DNA of 64,000 nucleotides, from contig CM067354.1 in assembly GCA_034190875.2 (NCBI GenBank), positions 74,746,966 through 74,810,965 of the forward strand, written 5' to 3'. Shown here one piece after another: positions 36,961 to 49,992 of the stretch. Under the pieces are notes generated by a model. The model did no database searches and was not told where the DNA came from. It saw only the letters and a program-made list of their open reading frames with translations. A program made the translations under genes and the position numbers. Positions within the stretch are counted from its first letter, which is position 1. The number at the start of each line of letters is the position of its first letter. The DNA comes from Urechis unicinctus. Taxonomy: Eukaryota; Annelida; Polychaeta; Xenopneusta; Urechidae.

Positions 36961-39900
36961 TATGTATCAAGAGACTTTCGTCACCAGCAAAATAGTATGA
37001 ATCTCATAAATGTACCAGTACACCGTAGTAAGCATCTAGCAATTTGTTCTAGTTTAACTATAACGTTCTGCTTGTGAACCGCGAAATGTCATATGAGTGT
37101 ACAATAAAAAACGCGATATGAATTATGTTGTTCTATCGATAAGCAGCAATATGTTGTTGATAAAAGGACGAGTTTACATTCTGTGTCAAAATTAATAGAT
37201 ACTAAGCATTGAACAATTGCGCCTGTTACTGAGGCAATATCTATTAGTGGTCTGCGTTGCAGTTATCGGCAACATAATTATCTAATCATTCCACGATTAA
37301 TAATTTTGAATCATGGCTTATTTTGGTAGTAACATTATGAAGTATTAGCAGAATTATGGACATTGTCTCTACAGTGTGCATTGCAGCATATCGTGCTAAA
37401 ACTTTTCAATTGGTGAAGAAATTATACCCAAAGAACCTTAATCATAATTAGAAACAGGCGACCACACTATAAATCGCTGTTCTTCTATCAAATTAAGAAC
37501 AACCTTAATTGACAACATGTAGGCCTCCTCTTCTTGGAAAACATAATACTGTAGTATCCAGGAGCTGTTCAATAATTTGCTCATTTATCATGTACTGCAA
37601 AAACGGTTGGGAGCTATTTTAAACATCCAATTAGATTCAGCCCTCAAGCTACAGAAGCTTACGGATAAGTACAAGAACAGAAACTGGTGAATGTTCTAGC
37701 CTGACCCACGTTTGATTGTCTATTGCATGACTGCATGAAATAGATTGTTCAACAGTTATTTGCCACTATTTATTTTTTATTCGAACCATACTGTTAATAT
37801 GGTAGCTTTCCGAAAAAAACATAACCACAGATCACTACACATACAAGTTGCATGGCAGATATGTGAGTGAGTTCAAATGATAAAAGTACAATCTTTGGCA
37901 CGCAGTCTTACATTAAAGAAGCGTTTTGGCGCTGCAATTTGCAAATAACATTGCATTTTCCGATGTAACGATATTGTTTGACTTGTTCGTTGCGAGTATA
38001 AATCTACATCTATTCCATTATTTACCAAGTATTTACTAAGCTTCCATGATCACCTTACCCTCAATCAGTAGAGACAGTTTTCGGCTAGGGGCAAAAAAAG
38101 TGATCATGTCGAACGCTGCAAGATTATCAGCTATAGTCTTGTGTCAGTTAAATGCATTTTAATGTCAGAAAATACATAATTGGCAGCTCGATGACGACAT
38201 TCTGACATAAAACAAAGCATTTGATGTTGAGCTGTAACAAGCATAAAGGCCCATAAGAGTGGTGATCCATAAAACCCCCTAATCACTGTCAATGAACGGC
38301 AGATATTGATACATAGGTATAGCAAAGTTATACACGACAGCAGTGAATATCATGCAAGCGATTTATCCTTGATATATAAATTACCAGGTACCTGATTTAA
38401 TATAAGAAATCCGGGGCAACAATGTGCTATATCACGCCTTATCGTAAGCCCTGGTACGGGATTTAGCACCGCATATAGTTTATCAACTCAATGGTTTTTA
38501 GCCCTAAGAGTCAATATGTGTGAGTATGTAACGACCATGCAGTGTATATAACCGCTATAACACATGGTCTCTCGCGCCCCATGGAAGTTTTGGTCTATGA
38601 GTCTATGCATTGCTAAAAGACGGGGGTTAAAGGTTAATAAAGCAAGGAACATTCCAAATGAAAATATATTTGAATGTCACCGAAGGAAATGCAAAACGCA
38701 AATGACAAGTGTAAAAAACCTAACGTAGAATAAATGTTTTAGTTACTGTTGATTTTAGTGAAGCAATGGGACTTGATTTGAGAATAACATGCGGAGGACA
38801 TGTTCTAATCAATGGCGTAATCATAGTGACAACATATTAACAGAGGGGCTGCATGACCGTTATTTCGTTTGGATATTGCGTAGCTATAATTTTTATAATC
38901 TGATTATAAGTGATTAACTGCCATTAAACCCTGGCATGTAAGCGCAATACACTGTAAACACATGGCTAATTTTGTATATACGATTTTCCTAAGATAGAAT
39001 GACATATCTCTGCTAGCGTTTATTAGCCTATAATGGAGCTACTTCCATTACAATTGACATTGCTGCACATCAGGTGCAGCCTCCCCACTAACGCTGATAT
39101 CAATGTTGATGTTCATAACCTAATTGTGATTGCATATATGAGTTGTGAACCATAGGGGAGCCGCATACTCGTGGTGGCCAGAAGCAGTGAAATGCCTACT
39201 AGAATGAATCTGTGTATGGGCCACTGCAATAAGTGCTTAAAGAGGTGTAATTAGTTTCCTGCCGCAGCTGGCAATGCATACGGTGCTTGGGGTAACTTAA
39301 TCTGTCAGGAAACGTCAAATGTCCATTTGGCGACTGCGGTGGAATTCTTAAGTGATACTTCAGACAGTCTCTTCAATGAGCCTATTGGGTTTTGGCAAAA
39401 AGAATGTACATCAGTGACTTGTTGATTTGGTTATCCTTATGTAGTAGGTATGTTTGTGTCAATAGAATAAAAGAGGTAGAGAAAACAATAGCGTCAAAGT
39501 GCGTCAAATCATACAATTGCAAATAATAATGAGTTGTGTGATATAGGGGCAGCCACGACCATATATAATCGGTTTCACAGTGCTCAAGAAGCTTGTGTAT
39601 TGATGCCAATGAATGGATAATACATTAAAATGTACGGAGAATAGCGTCCCGTGAGTAACGGAAGCATATATGTGACTAAGATTTAACAAACAACATCGAA
39701 AGACCTGGCCATTTCTTACAATCATGATGATTGTGTTCATGCTGTTTGAAATGTCAGATAAATACGCAAAGGTCCACGACTTTGTAACATTGGTTCACAA
39801 GCTGGCCGTACACCGATATGCCTTTCCAAATAACTAATACTACTTAAAACGTTTTCCGATTAAAATACCATTTCTTTATTCTTACAAGTGCTACAATGTG

Positions 39901-39970
39901 CTACGAATGATAAATCATATCATGAGTATATTTTCTGATAATTAATGATCATATAGCGTGCACTGGTGAT
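36961..39970. other. unique AT-rich sequence, no gene seen
   Basis: Three kilobases without a recognised repeat, RNA gene or protein pattern. The longest frames are 64-78 codons, as expected by chance at this base composition. Confidence 0.45.
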
Positions 39971-39976
39971 ACCAAT

Positions 39977-40545
39977 TTAGTGATGTACCGCAATGAGAGG
40001 TTGACGAAAATTCGTCGACAATACGACTGTTAATAACAGTCCATACTCCCATACACAAATACACCATATACAAATACACGGTGTGCTTAATACAAATGAA
40101 TGCATTGGTAATTTTGTGTCTAAGTTTATATTATGTGACCTGGAAGTTGCTTTCAATTTACTTAAACTGCTTGGTTCAGTCAGCATCATATCCGTCTTTG
40201 TCGCATTTATTGTCAGCCTGAACTGCTTGATGGTAGGTCTTAGGTCCTTTTTCAAATCGCTAGTTCACTATTGGTTTGTCCAACCAGGATCAAGTCATCT
40301 AAGTATCTTATGTTCTCCATACGAAAGTATTCCTATTACACCATGGAATATAAAGGGTATCTGTTGTTACACCTGTCGCACACAATATCAACAACAGATA
40401 TCCTTGTATGATCCCTCGTAAAGGCTTTATGTCACGTGTATTCTTCATGAAACAATGACGAACAAAGCTTTCATTAGCAAATAGTATTCTTAAAGTATGG
40501 CTAGGCTGGATTCCAAATCTTACAAACGTCTCCCATTCGAGTTCA
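39977..40545 (-). pseudogene. decayed LINE (non-LTR) reverse transcriptase fragment
   Basis: Three consecutive reverse transcriptase motifs of the non-LTR type lie in order on the minus strand. First, a finger/palm stretch at about 40,541-40,400 reads like 'W..fvrfGIqP' and ends in RGIIQG, the family's (R/K)G(I/V)xQG box (40,403-40,420). Second, RYLDDLILVG at about 40,279-40,308 is the YxDD active-site box. Third, FRLTINATKTDMM at about 40,185-40,224 corresponds to the 'GL.iN..KT..m' box. The first and second, and the second and third, lie in different frames. There are stops between them and upstream of the first, so the copy is dead. The endonuclease, 3' UTR and tail are not seen. The exact clade (RTE-, CR1- or other-like) cannot be told from this fragment. 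Confidence 0.72.
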
Positions 40546-40898
40546 TGTTAGATAACCACAGCCAACGCAACGAGTTATTACGATTTCATGAATACATACA
40601 TTTGATCTTATATGAATATATATTTAACTATATATGAATTTTAAGAACATTGGTACTGAATCACGCATATCACCCATAGGTGACATCTTAAGTACAAGGC
40701 ACTTTGAAATACTTGCGTCGATCAAACGATGTTCTAATTGAGGCGCATTAGCTGATCACAGCCTCGAAAATAAGCCTTAATTGTATGGCAACCCATCTGT
40801 TAACTTAAACCGTGCACCTGCTTGCTTCAGCACTCATGTGAATATATCTCCTGCTTATTTATGGTGATTATCAACAAAATCCCATTCGAAATGAATAC

Positions 40899-41065
40899 GT
40901 GTATAATTTTTCAGATGCACCCTACCCGATTGCGCACTCAAGCAAAGCTTTTTCCCTGGGAAGAGCTCAAAACGCAACGCTACTGCAATATGGCGCCTTA
41001 CTCTTGGGCGTCGGCGGTGTTGCTTTAAATAGAGGTGATGGCTGGATCTGTGGTTGTATTTTTGT
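40899..41065 (+). mobile_element. possible LTR-element RNase H remnant
   Basis: A GC-richer stretch on the plus strand reads PIAHSSKAFS followed, about 13 residues on, by GALLLGVGG. This resembles the 'PIAyaSraLs.aE.nY...ekEaLaiv.gv' stretch of Ty3/gypsy-type RNase H. Only about 45 residues are involved, the key downstream parts are absent, and the frame is flanked by unrelated AT-rich sequence. It would be a small, old and broken fossil. The resemblance is by eye, and a chance match is possible. Confidence 0.35.
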
Positions 41066-41099
41066 GGTTATGATTCATTTAATTGTGAGCCCAACCATG

Positions 41100-42902
41100 T
41101 GAATAAGACTTTCAATGGATACATTAATGATTAGTTCAATGCATTCAGCAAAGCTTATATATAGCGGTGCTAGAACTAATGTGACGCAAATTAAGTGTGT
41201 GTTGTTGTCATAACCGGGCTCGCTGCATTCGTCGGTCAGTGTATAACCGAAGTTGAACCTTATTCATCCCAGCATATGCAGGGTTTAATACTCATTGGAT
41301 TAGTGCAATAACGCATAACTTTTGTAACCGATGTAGTCAAACCATAAAAACGATACAGAGCTTTATGACCGTGCATTATCTCATTATGTTTCGTTATTTA
41401 ATGGAAATGGCACCAAGTGCGACCCGTTTCCAATATTGCGGTCAATCCAATAATTCATTCTACGTTAATGGTGATTATGCGAAAGCATGGAACAGAGCTA
41501 CAATAAGCAGAATGATTCATAACACTGTTTCTTTCAAAACATAGATTCGGAAAGGAATTCCACTGATAGGCAATACTTCTTATCGTTATTTGGGTTGTTA
41601 CAGTTATGTTTAAAGCCACTTAATGAGATCAGCTGATTTACCTTCGCATTTTCACAAATCAGCAATTAGTTGGCATCAGATGTTTTTACATGGAAATAAA
41701 TTGAATGCGTTCGTGTGTATTATTGTATCAATTAAGCCAAATATGATTAGAAACAACCATATGACGAGCAAACTTTCAAGCAAAGCAGCGGCTTTGAGTG
41801 CAATGACCTCGTTAGGTAAAACAGTAATTAGATATTATTTCGAAATTGACAAAATATAGTAGGCCATTTAACTAGCTTCCTGCTCATATGAGTTTTGAGT
41901 AATTACATATATCTTAAAGAGTTTCGTTTAGACTTTAATTAGTTATTCTAATGGGAATATAATATAGAATATATATTATCAATTTTATGTTCAGGATCTT
42001 CATTATTTGATAATGTTGATTAACCAGTTTTGTTTGTAGTTACATTTCAGGACGGTTGGCTATTTGGATGGCTAAATTGTGCCACAACAAATGCATTATT
42101 AAAGTCAATAATTTGAAAAATAGCAAATTGACATTACCAATTTGTTAAAATGCCTATTCTAATCAACGGTAGAAATTCGACTTGTCCAGTCCGATAATTA
42201 ATGAATAAAAGGGCCATCATTGCTTGTAAAGCGTATTTGCAAATGCATTATAAGATGTTGCATTAGCAACGCAGCTGCGACTTGATGTTGCTTTGACGGA
42301 AAGAGGTCCATGCATAGGGAACCGAAAGCCGATATTAGCAAAAGCAATAACATGCAAAATTCTTGATATAGTAGTCGTACAGTGAACAGCATATACCACT
42401 CTCATGGTAATACGCACCATTCAACTCACTGATATATGGACAACATTGCGTTGTAGCATAATGTAAATCTCTCCTGATTGTTTACGTGAACACTACAACT
42501 ATGCTCATTTGAAGCAATGGACAAACCTAATGTCACAACTACTGAATATATGACTGCTGCTGCGTTTATAGCGCATTTCGGGTAAATCCTCCTACACAGC
42601 ATCACGTGTCAGATATTAGTTGCCATTGTTAGTCTGTATGTCTGGCAGTCACGTAAACAATATCCAGTTGCCCCTAACAATTTGTCAAATACAATTGCGT
42701 TCTGCTTTACCGAAATTCTGCAGAAACGATAATGTTCTTTAGAGGCAGCTTAAATAAATGTATATGTGGTGAGGGTATTTCTTGTTTCTCTTCTGTAGTG
42801 GCCTGAGCAGTATACTCAGATATATCAAGACTGCGTACGAGATATATTTATTGACTACGATACCAACACCGTGTTATAACCGGTCTTATGCTGTATATAT
42901 TG
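41100..42902. other. unique AT-rich sequence, no gene seen
   Basis: Open frames reach at most 78 codons (41,623-41,859, plus strand), with no recognisable content. No repeat partner was found in the window. Confidence 0.45.
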
Positions 42903-43082
42903 GTGTCACGTCCACCCGCTTCGGATCCTGGGGGTAAGCTCCCGAAACTTGGACGCTCCTTCAATATATACCCAATCCCATGTCCCCTCATAAGATCAGC
43001 TCTACCTGTTATTGGCTGACCAATCACAGGCGGCCACTATACTGGCCGATTACAACGAGGCCTATACATATTATGTCACAGT
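42903..43082. other. GC-rich patch with facing CCAAT boxes
   Basis: A 180-base GC-richer patch between AT-rich sequence and a TA array. It starts tgtcacgtccaccc and ends ttatgtcaca. It contains ATTGG-ctga-CCAAT (about 43,012-43,025) followed by a 6-base-arm inverted repeat CGGCCA/TGGCCG (about 43,032-43,049). Starts of TGTCAC and ends in ACA are common in Ty3/gypsy solo LTRs, so a shrunken LTR fossil is one reading; a promoter-like patch or a short SINE is another. Confidence 0.35.
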
Positions 43083-43139
43083 GGAGTATACCTTTAAGGG
43101 CATGATGTGCAGTTTAAAAATAAACGGATAAAACCATAC

Positions 43140-43340
43140 AACATATATATGTATATATATATACATATATTTATATATATATATCTGTATATATATATAT
43201 ATATTAATATGTATATATATATTCATATATATATATATATATTTATATATATACATATATCTATATAATAAAAAATATCCATAAGATATATATACATGTA
43301 TATATACATATATATATATGTGTATATGTATATATATTAA

Positions 43341-43402
<62 letters not shown>

Positions 43403-43435
43403 TCATCGATACATTTATATACATATATGTGCACA
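43140..43435. repeat. TA-rich array with GTATA/CATATA variants
   Basis: An imperfect TA array with many gtatata, catatat and ttatatat variants up to about 43,335, then a purer (TA)n run at 43,345-43,395, then degenerate TA again. Confidence 0.95.
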
Positions 43436-43731
43436 TATATTGATTGTTTATCAATTTATTGAATTGTGATGTTCATTGTCGCGGACGGCTGGCTGCACAT
43501 TCAGTTTTCATGGCTATGTTTGTTCTCCATGGTAATGGGATATTCAAACGCCGCCAATATACAGCTCTAACAGTACCGACGGCCTGTACCAGAATAGGCC
43601 TTCTGAGCATTAATCAGTGACCAAAAACAGTTAGATAACCATCCACGACAATCGTACGTTCGATAGAATCTAGATATTTAAGGGTCACAGCTAGCGTATC
43701 ACCACCGAATTATTTTCCAAATTCCTAAAGA
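43436..43731. other. unique sequence between two TA arrays
   Basis: About 295 bases of mixed sequence without a recognised feature or repeat partner in the window. Confidence 0.45.
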
Positions 43732-43786
43732 TAGATATATATGTATATATATATATATAGATATATATAGATATATATATATATAT

Positions 43787-43819
<33 letters not shown>

Positions 43820-43824
43820 TATAT

Positions 43825-43881
<57 letters not shown>

Positions 43882-43897
43882 ATATCTATATATATAT

Positions 43898-43968
<71 letters not shown>
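43732..43968. repeat. (TA)n array with GATATA variants
   Basis: A TA array with regular 'gatata' interruptions. It ends less than 100 bases before the first alignable block of F3 (about 44,045). Confidence 0.97.
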
Positions 43969-43969
<1 letters not shown>

Positions 43970-46900
43970 GCGTGAATACCGCGTAAAATACACGTCGAGT
44001 TGGGGGGCTGCCTGCTTTTATTAAAGTAAGCTGACTAAAGTGATAAGGTCTCAAAACTGTGGTCCTTTTACACTATATTGAATGATGCACATCCATGCAA
44101 ACTATGAAACAATCGCACTATTGCGATTGAACCAGACATCCTGACCTAAAGTAGAAACATCATTGAGCTACTGATCAATACATAGTTCATTAGCTTATTG
44201 ATTTTATCTGGAACATTGGCAAATACGTTGAATACTACTTTTTCTGTGGTCGATCCTATGGTCAGAGTAATTACAATTTACGCGTTGAAGTCTGCTGGTG
44301 GTCACATGACCATACCAGCTGAGCCTTTCCCGGTCTGACCATCAAATTACCACGGAATGCCAGTCTCCGTTATTCCAAAAGGCAATGCTAAGGGTCTTAT
44401 AGAATGCATGCATGGAAGTCGCAGTGTGAATGGTTTTTTGCCAAATATGAATATCGAAAAGAAATATGATGAAACGATTCGTGATTTGCATTACAGAGCC
44501 ACAACAGTTGCAATTTCGGTGATAATAATCTGGCGCAGTGTAATAGTACATGTGACAAGAGACACATCAAAAGGTGAAACACCTGTTACGGCAGTGTATC
44601 CAATTCTTCGATTGTCGAAATTGTGTTGATTGATATAAACAAACATATAAAAAAGATGACCAACTGGCAGCATTCATGATTCGAAGAATCATAAAACGTA
44701 CTGTGGGTCTCCCAAGTACTGGTATAATTCATCAAACCGCTTACCAATTATAACGAATCTAGCTTTATCAACTACCACACGTTGCAATGGTGGAAGTCGA
44801 TATACAATGATATCATAACAATGCTGACCATATCGCAAAATAAATCATATTATCCGTGAGATGTATCAAGATACATAAACTAGTGCCTCAAAAACCTTCA
44901 ATTTACATATGCTGTGATACTGTGCCACTATACCGTATATCAACTAAACAAATCGTAAGGGAATAGCAAAACTATTACTCCTTTGTATTAGACAGTGCCA
45001 ATTACCCATAGCTGGCATACTTTGAACTGAACTACATTTTCATGATTAAACTTAATTACAAGAAATCATTTTTACATTTCGAGAATATTGGTGCAGCAAA
45101 TCTCAACCGTCTTGGGGTGAAAGTTGTAGTACAAATGCAATGGTAAAGGCCTTTTTGTTAAAACAGTATGTTGGCTACTCACTAAGCATGGATCTAGTTG
45201 GTACATACTCATTGCCAGTGACGAACGTCACACAAGCAGCTTATTATAAAACGGTCTACATATTGCTTGTATTCGCATCCTGGCAGGGTTGCTATTGGGC
45301 AACTGCGTATCTATTAGGTCTTTGGCAATTGTCTATTAGGCAATTGTGGTGATACATTTTGTAATTACTATTCGTCAGAAAGTAAAACTGTCATTGATGC
45401 CGCGAATTCTCGTTGATCTTCATTAAAGTCATCAGAGAATATTTTGTTAATGGATATAGATTTAATAAAAGAGTCTTTACAAATAGCCATTACAACATAT
45501 ATTATCACAGTGAAACACGGTGGACCAATATGTAGGCGGCTTGTTTGCGCAGCAGTCTAGTCATGTATCTGTAACGGCTCAATTGTAACCGGGATATATA
45601 TCCAAGGGACTAATAACGAACACATTTCAATTGGTGACTTAAGTGTGCTTGTCAGTGATAAAACATTATCCGACACGGTTACCACTAGCAGTCGTCAAGA
45701 TTACCTGTGTCTTGGGGAGAATTTATTTTAATTCCATCGCTGATCCGGGCATTTGCCGTCAACCTAGCCATAGAAGAACATTTATTCAGAATCTATATGC
45801 CAGTTAAGCTCGCGGCTTACATTGTGCATGATAAACATGGTATGCGGTGAATTGCAAATAAGTTTTCTTGGTCCGTGGCTACTTCATCTTATAAACAAAA
45901 CCATTCTTCACAATTACGAGAACCGGCAATCGTATGTTTCTCTCTTATTATATAACTAACTCAACCTGATGATAAACAGACCTTATTTGTGCCGGAATAT
46001 TTTGCTTACATGAACAGCTTGTATAAAGATTCGTCATGTACTGATTATTCTCAATTTGTAAAATTGGCAGACGCAGGTCATTTGATGTTAATGGTTTTGC
46101 TGATTGTTTCAAAGAAAATAAGGTTTAATTCCTGGTTGAATTTGAAACCACATTAATTTGTTGGTATAGATAAAATAGCTTATGTGGAAGCGGCGGCACA
46201 ATGAAACAAGTAAAAAAGGACAGTGGTGAGCTGTTATATTATAGGCTGTCTGTCGGAAGTCGGGTACGTTTCGTTGCAGAAATCAAACCAGTGCGAGACA
46301 TTCATTACGCCTTCTATGAAAATGACCAGTTATGTATTGATGGGCCAACTCGCTTTGGGGAACTAGGTGATGACTTGATATTAATAATATGTCAATGGAT
46401 CATGCAAGGGCAACATTAATAATGTCCGTACTAGGCTTATATCACAGACAACTGCGACATCCGAGTTCGACATAAATGGTTATGCATAAGTTCAGATACT
46501 TATATAATATGACTATAATACTTCTCCCTAGTGAATATAAATGTGTTAGCTGTGATGTTTTGTTTTGATGTGTGAATACCTGAGTAACAAATGAGATATG
46601 CCATGACGTTTACGATTTATGCTGAGGATATGGCTTCCAGTAACCTGTTATTGTGATGCAATGTATATAACAAGGCATGAGTAATAGCAGGTTTGAATAT
46701 CGTAACAACTGACGTGATAAGGTTACCGTTGCGGCAACTGTTTGTCCGGTTATATGCAATGTTCGCATACAAACACATATCATAAACCGAAGTTTACGAG
46801 TAATGCTTATTTATAATACTTCCTGTACCTCAACAAATGGCGCAACCGGAAAGTAGAGACCTGCATACACTATAAATCTTCTGAATAGATCCTTGTGGGC

Positions 46901-47496
46901 GGTCATATTAATAAGGCAATGTAATGTGATTATTAAAGTTTGGACCTGTTAACAGGTTAAATACATTGTTTTCGTACTTCTAAGGCTTTTATGATTATGA
47001 TAAGTAAATTCCCAGTCACACTATGAGGCAATGTCTCTTATTATAATAAACAAGAGAATGGAGTCGGATAATTGAAGCGATGGTGCAAACGCTTCTATTT
47101 TGTTCAATTTCCGCCACCAAATTCTAAGAAATCTCGTTCCCCTAAGACTATTGCTCCTTTGTTTAGGCCGAATTAGCCTACTCTAGGCGGCGTTAAGGTC
47201 CCAGGCAATATAAATTTACCTCGTCTGTGCAACTTAAAGCAATGCAGACGTGACGACACAGAAATTTAGATCGCTTTGAATTTACTATGGAATTTTGCTG
47301 ATTAACTCACTTCCAAATATTTATTGCACTGATATCAATGATGGTCACGGAAAACAAATGATAAGCAAATAATTCAAAAATTCCGGAAAAGTATGTCACG
47401 CATTTGCTTCCTAAACGAATTACTTTTATCCTATAAAACTGACATCAATGTTCGCAGTTTGACTCGCTTGTTTTATATAGGATAAAATATAGTACA

Positions 47497-47748
47497 GTGC
47501 AAGTTTTTGTTCATGAAGAACCCTTGGATCAAAGCCTGTCATTCTTATTCATTATTCCAACTGCTTTAAGTCCGGATCCCAGAACTCTCATTATGATGCT
47601 TGTTCTTTCTCATGTTATAAATAAAAAAAGCTCATATACAGAGAGAGAAAATGCTTGCACGATTACAGATCCAATTACTATCGATGTATATCTTGTGAAA
47701 AGCACAGTTTGCCACAATTTGAAGGGATGGGTTTTGGCGGAGGTGTAA
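47497..47748 (+). other. 83-codon frame in F3 sharing its end with F4
   Basis: The last 39 codons align in the same phase and to the same stop codon as the frame in F4 ending at 53,724. Both carry YTE then ITIDVY (F3 TIDVYLVKSTVC, F4 TIDVYYVLSIVC), with about half of residues identical. Upstream the two frames differ in phase or content, and the F1 counterpart (19,670-19,860) is interrupted. The DNA identity is similar to that of flanking noncoding sequence, so this is most likely shared descent of noncoding DNA rather than a gene. Confidence 0.15.
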
Positions 47749-49586
47749 TCCAAGGTTCAAAGAAGTGAATGGATGATTCAAAGAAGAGTATCTCGATGCC
47801 GTGCCAAACCTCGGCAGTAACCTGTTTTTTATTTCTGTACTGCCATTAAGGATTTGCAATAGCTAGTACTTAGGTGTATCTTTATTGTACATTACTGGTC
47901 AGTGTCAGATACTAGCCAGGAACGGATAAACTTTTGCTACAGTCCTTTGTAAGTGTTTTAACGAGCGCAATCGCCCTCTCAATTTCCCCGGCATTACCTG
48001 TGCCTGTCCAGGTATAAAGCGAGTAGGGCTTTAATGCGTGGGTTGCATCCTCAACACATCACACATTTGGTGCAAAGCCTGTCATTTCTATCAAAATTCT
48101 TCAAGTGACCATGTAACAAATATATTGGATTATATTCCTCCGTGATGCAGAACGATCAACATGGCGTTTGCACACATTCAGCCGGTAACATTCAGACACA
48201 ACCATGTTAACACGAACTAGGCTAGCATTTTTACTTGCGATACCCACAATGCTTTTGCTGTCACGATTATTTGATGAAACCTTGTACATGTATTTCTGTC
48301 CTCGGCTAATTGCTGTGTTTTCAGTTCAGTAGTAAGAAGCATGTTGCTCATGAGCTATTAGCGCTAGAATATATTGGCATGAAAGCAAAATTATAACAGG
48401 CGTTGATATAGAACACGCATTGTTTTAATGCTTTTCATTTTCTAGCAAGTTTGTTTGGATTCCATAATAGCACATTGGTCATAGCTGATGCAAAATAATC
48501 CTATTAAATTGATGTCGGCTAAAATTGATCTAGTTTTTCGTGTAGTAAAGTTGATGAATTCATACCTTTGTATGTATCAACCACTGACAACATTAGTATT
48601 AAAAGTGTTAATGTTGCATAGTTTGCGGAGACTAAAAACACTAACTCAAATGCCACATCTCTTGACGTCGTATCATTGCTTTTGAAAAGCGGATTTACTG
48701 TTTGCTCGAATGTGCAAATATCTGACACTTAGCAGCAGATTGGGGATTGTTGCGAGTTATTCTTTATTGACAGTTCTTGTTGCTTGAATCGATCAATAAA
48801 ACCGCATTCCCCGTTGGTCAGCACGATGGATTGGACTGAAGCTGGCATGCATTTGTGGCAATTAGCAGCACTAGGATACAAAGGGTCAAAAAATTTGACA
48901 TTAGTTATCTGGGATTTGTACAGATGGTAATAAAACATTGGCATACACATATGATGTGATCGCAAGATAAAGTCGTCCTAGCAGGTAACATTGATAGGTA
49001 ACATATACAGTTTAGAATATCCAAGCTATAAAGAGCACTAGCCATGTATATAACGCATTGCGAGCACTTGTAGCGCATGATAAAATATTTGGTTTGCATT
49101 CGGACAGGGGTCCATCTAATGTTAACGTGTTAATATAGGTTAATACATGGCCGGTAACACATTTCGAGCTCCAGTGGCATGTATATTGCTAATTAATGCA
49201 CTTACTGTAAGTTTGAAGAATTTTTACGCTAAAGATATGTTCGTGCCCGTATGATGTAGGGGCAACATATTTTGTTCGCCACATAAATGCCTCCGAAGCT
49301 CACATTCGGCTCATGCTTTCCTTTGTGGTACATCATATGGGTATAGCCCATTTACGATCGTTGTAAATTAGGCCAATGTTTATTACTTGTTTAGGTAGCT
49401 TAAGATCAAAAAGAGTACATTTCCGGTATACATCTTAGATAAACGTCATAGATATGAAATAATATTTCACTGGCTGAAGGATCACGGCTAGTTCAGTGTT
49501 CTATCATCCCACTTCATATTGATGAGTTTATAAATAAAAGTTTAGTATTCCGCAATCGCATCGTATATACATGCATATATACAAAT

Positions 49587-49992
49587 ATACATACATACAT
49601 ACATACATACATACATACATACATACATACATACATACATACATACATACATACATACATACATACATACATACAAACATACATACATACAGACATACAT
49701 ACATACATACATACATACATACATACATACATACATACATACATACACATACATACATACATACATACATACATACATACATACATACATACATACATAC
49801 ATACATACATACATACATACATACATACATACATACATACATACATACATACATACATACATACATACATACATACATACATACATACATACATACATAC
49901 ATACATACATACATACATACATACATACATACATACATACATACATACATACATACATACATACATACATACATACATACATACATACATGT
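49587..49992. repeat. (ACAT)n microsatellite in F3
   Basis: About 405 bases of nearly pure tetranucleotide, with only three interruptions (near 49,675, 49,691 and 49,746), all in the first half. It sits about 395 bases after the conserved 'tggcatgtatattgc' block, the same place as in F1 and F4. Long frames through it are repeat artefacts. Confidence 0.98.

Noticed and set aside
43071-44054. Minus-strand frames rich in I and Y (91 and 109 codons)
   Set aside because: Translations of TA arrays.
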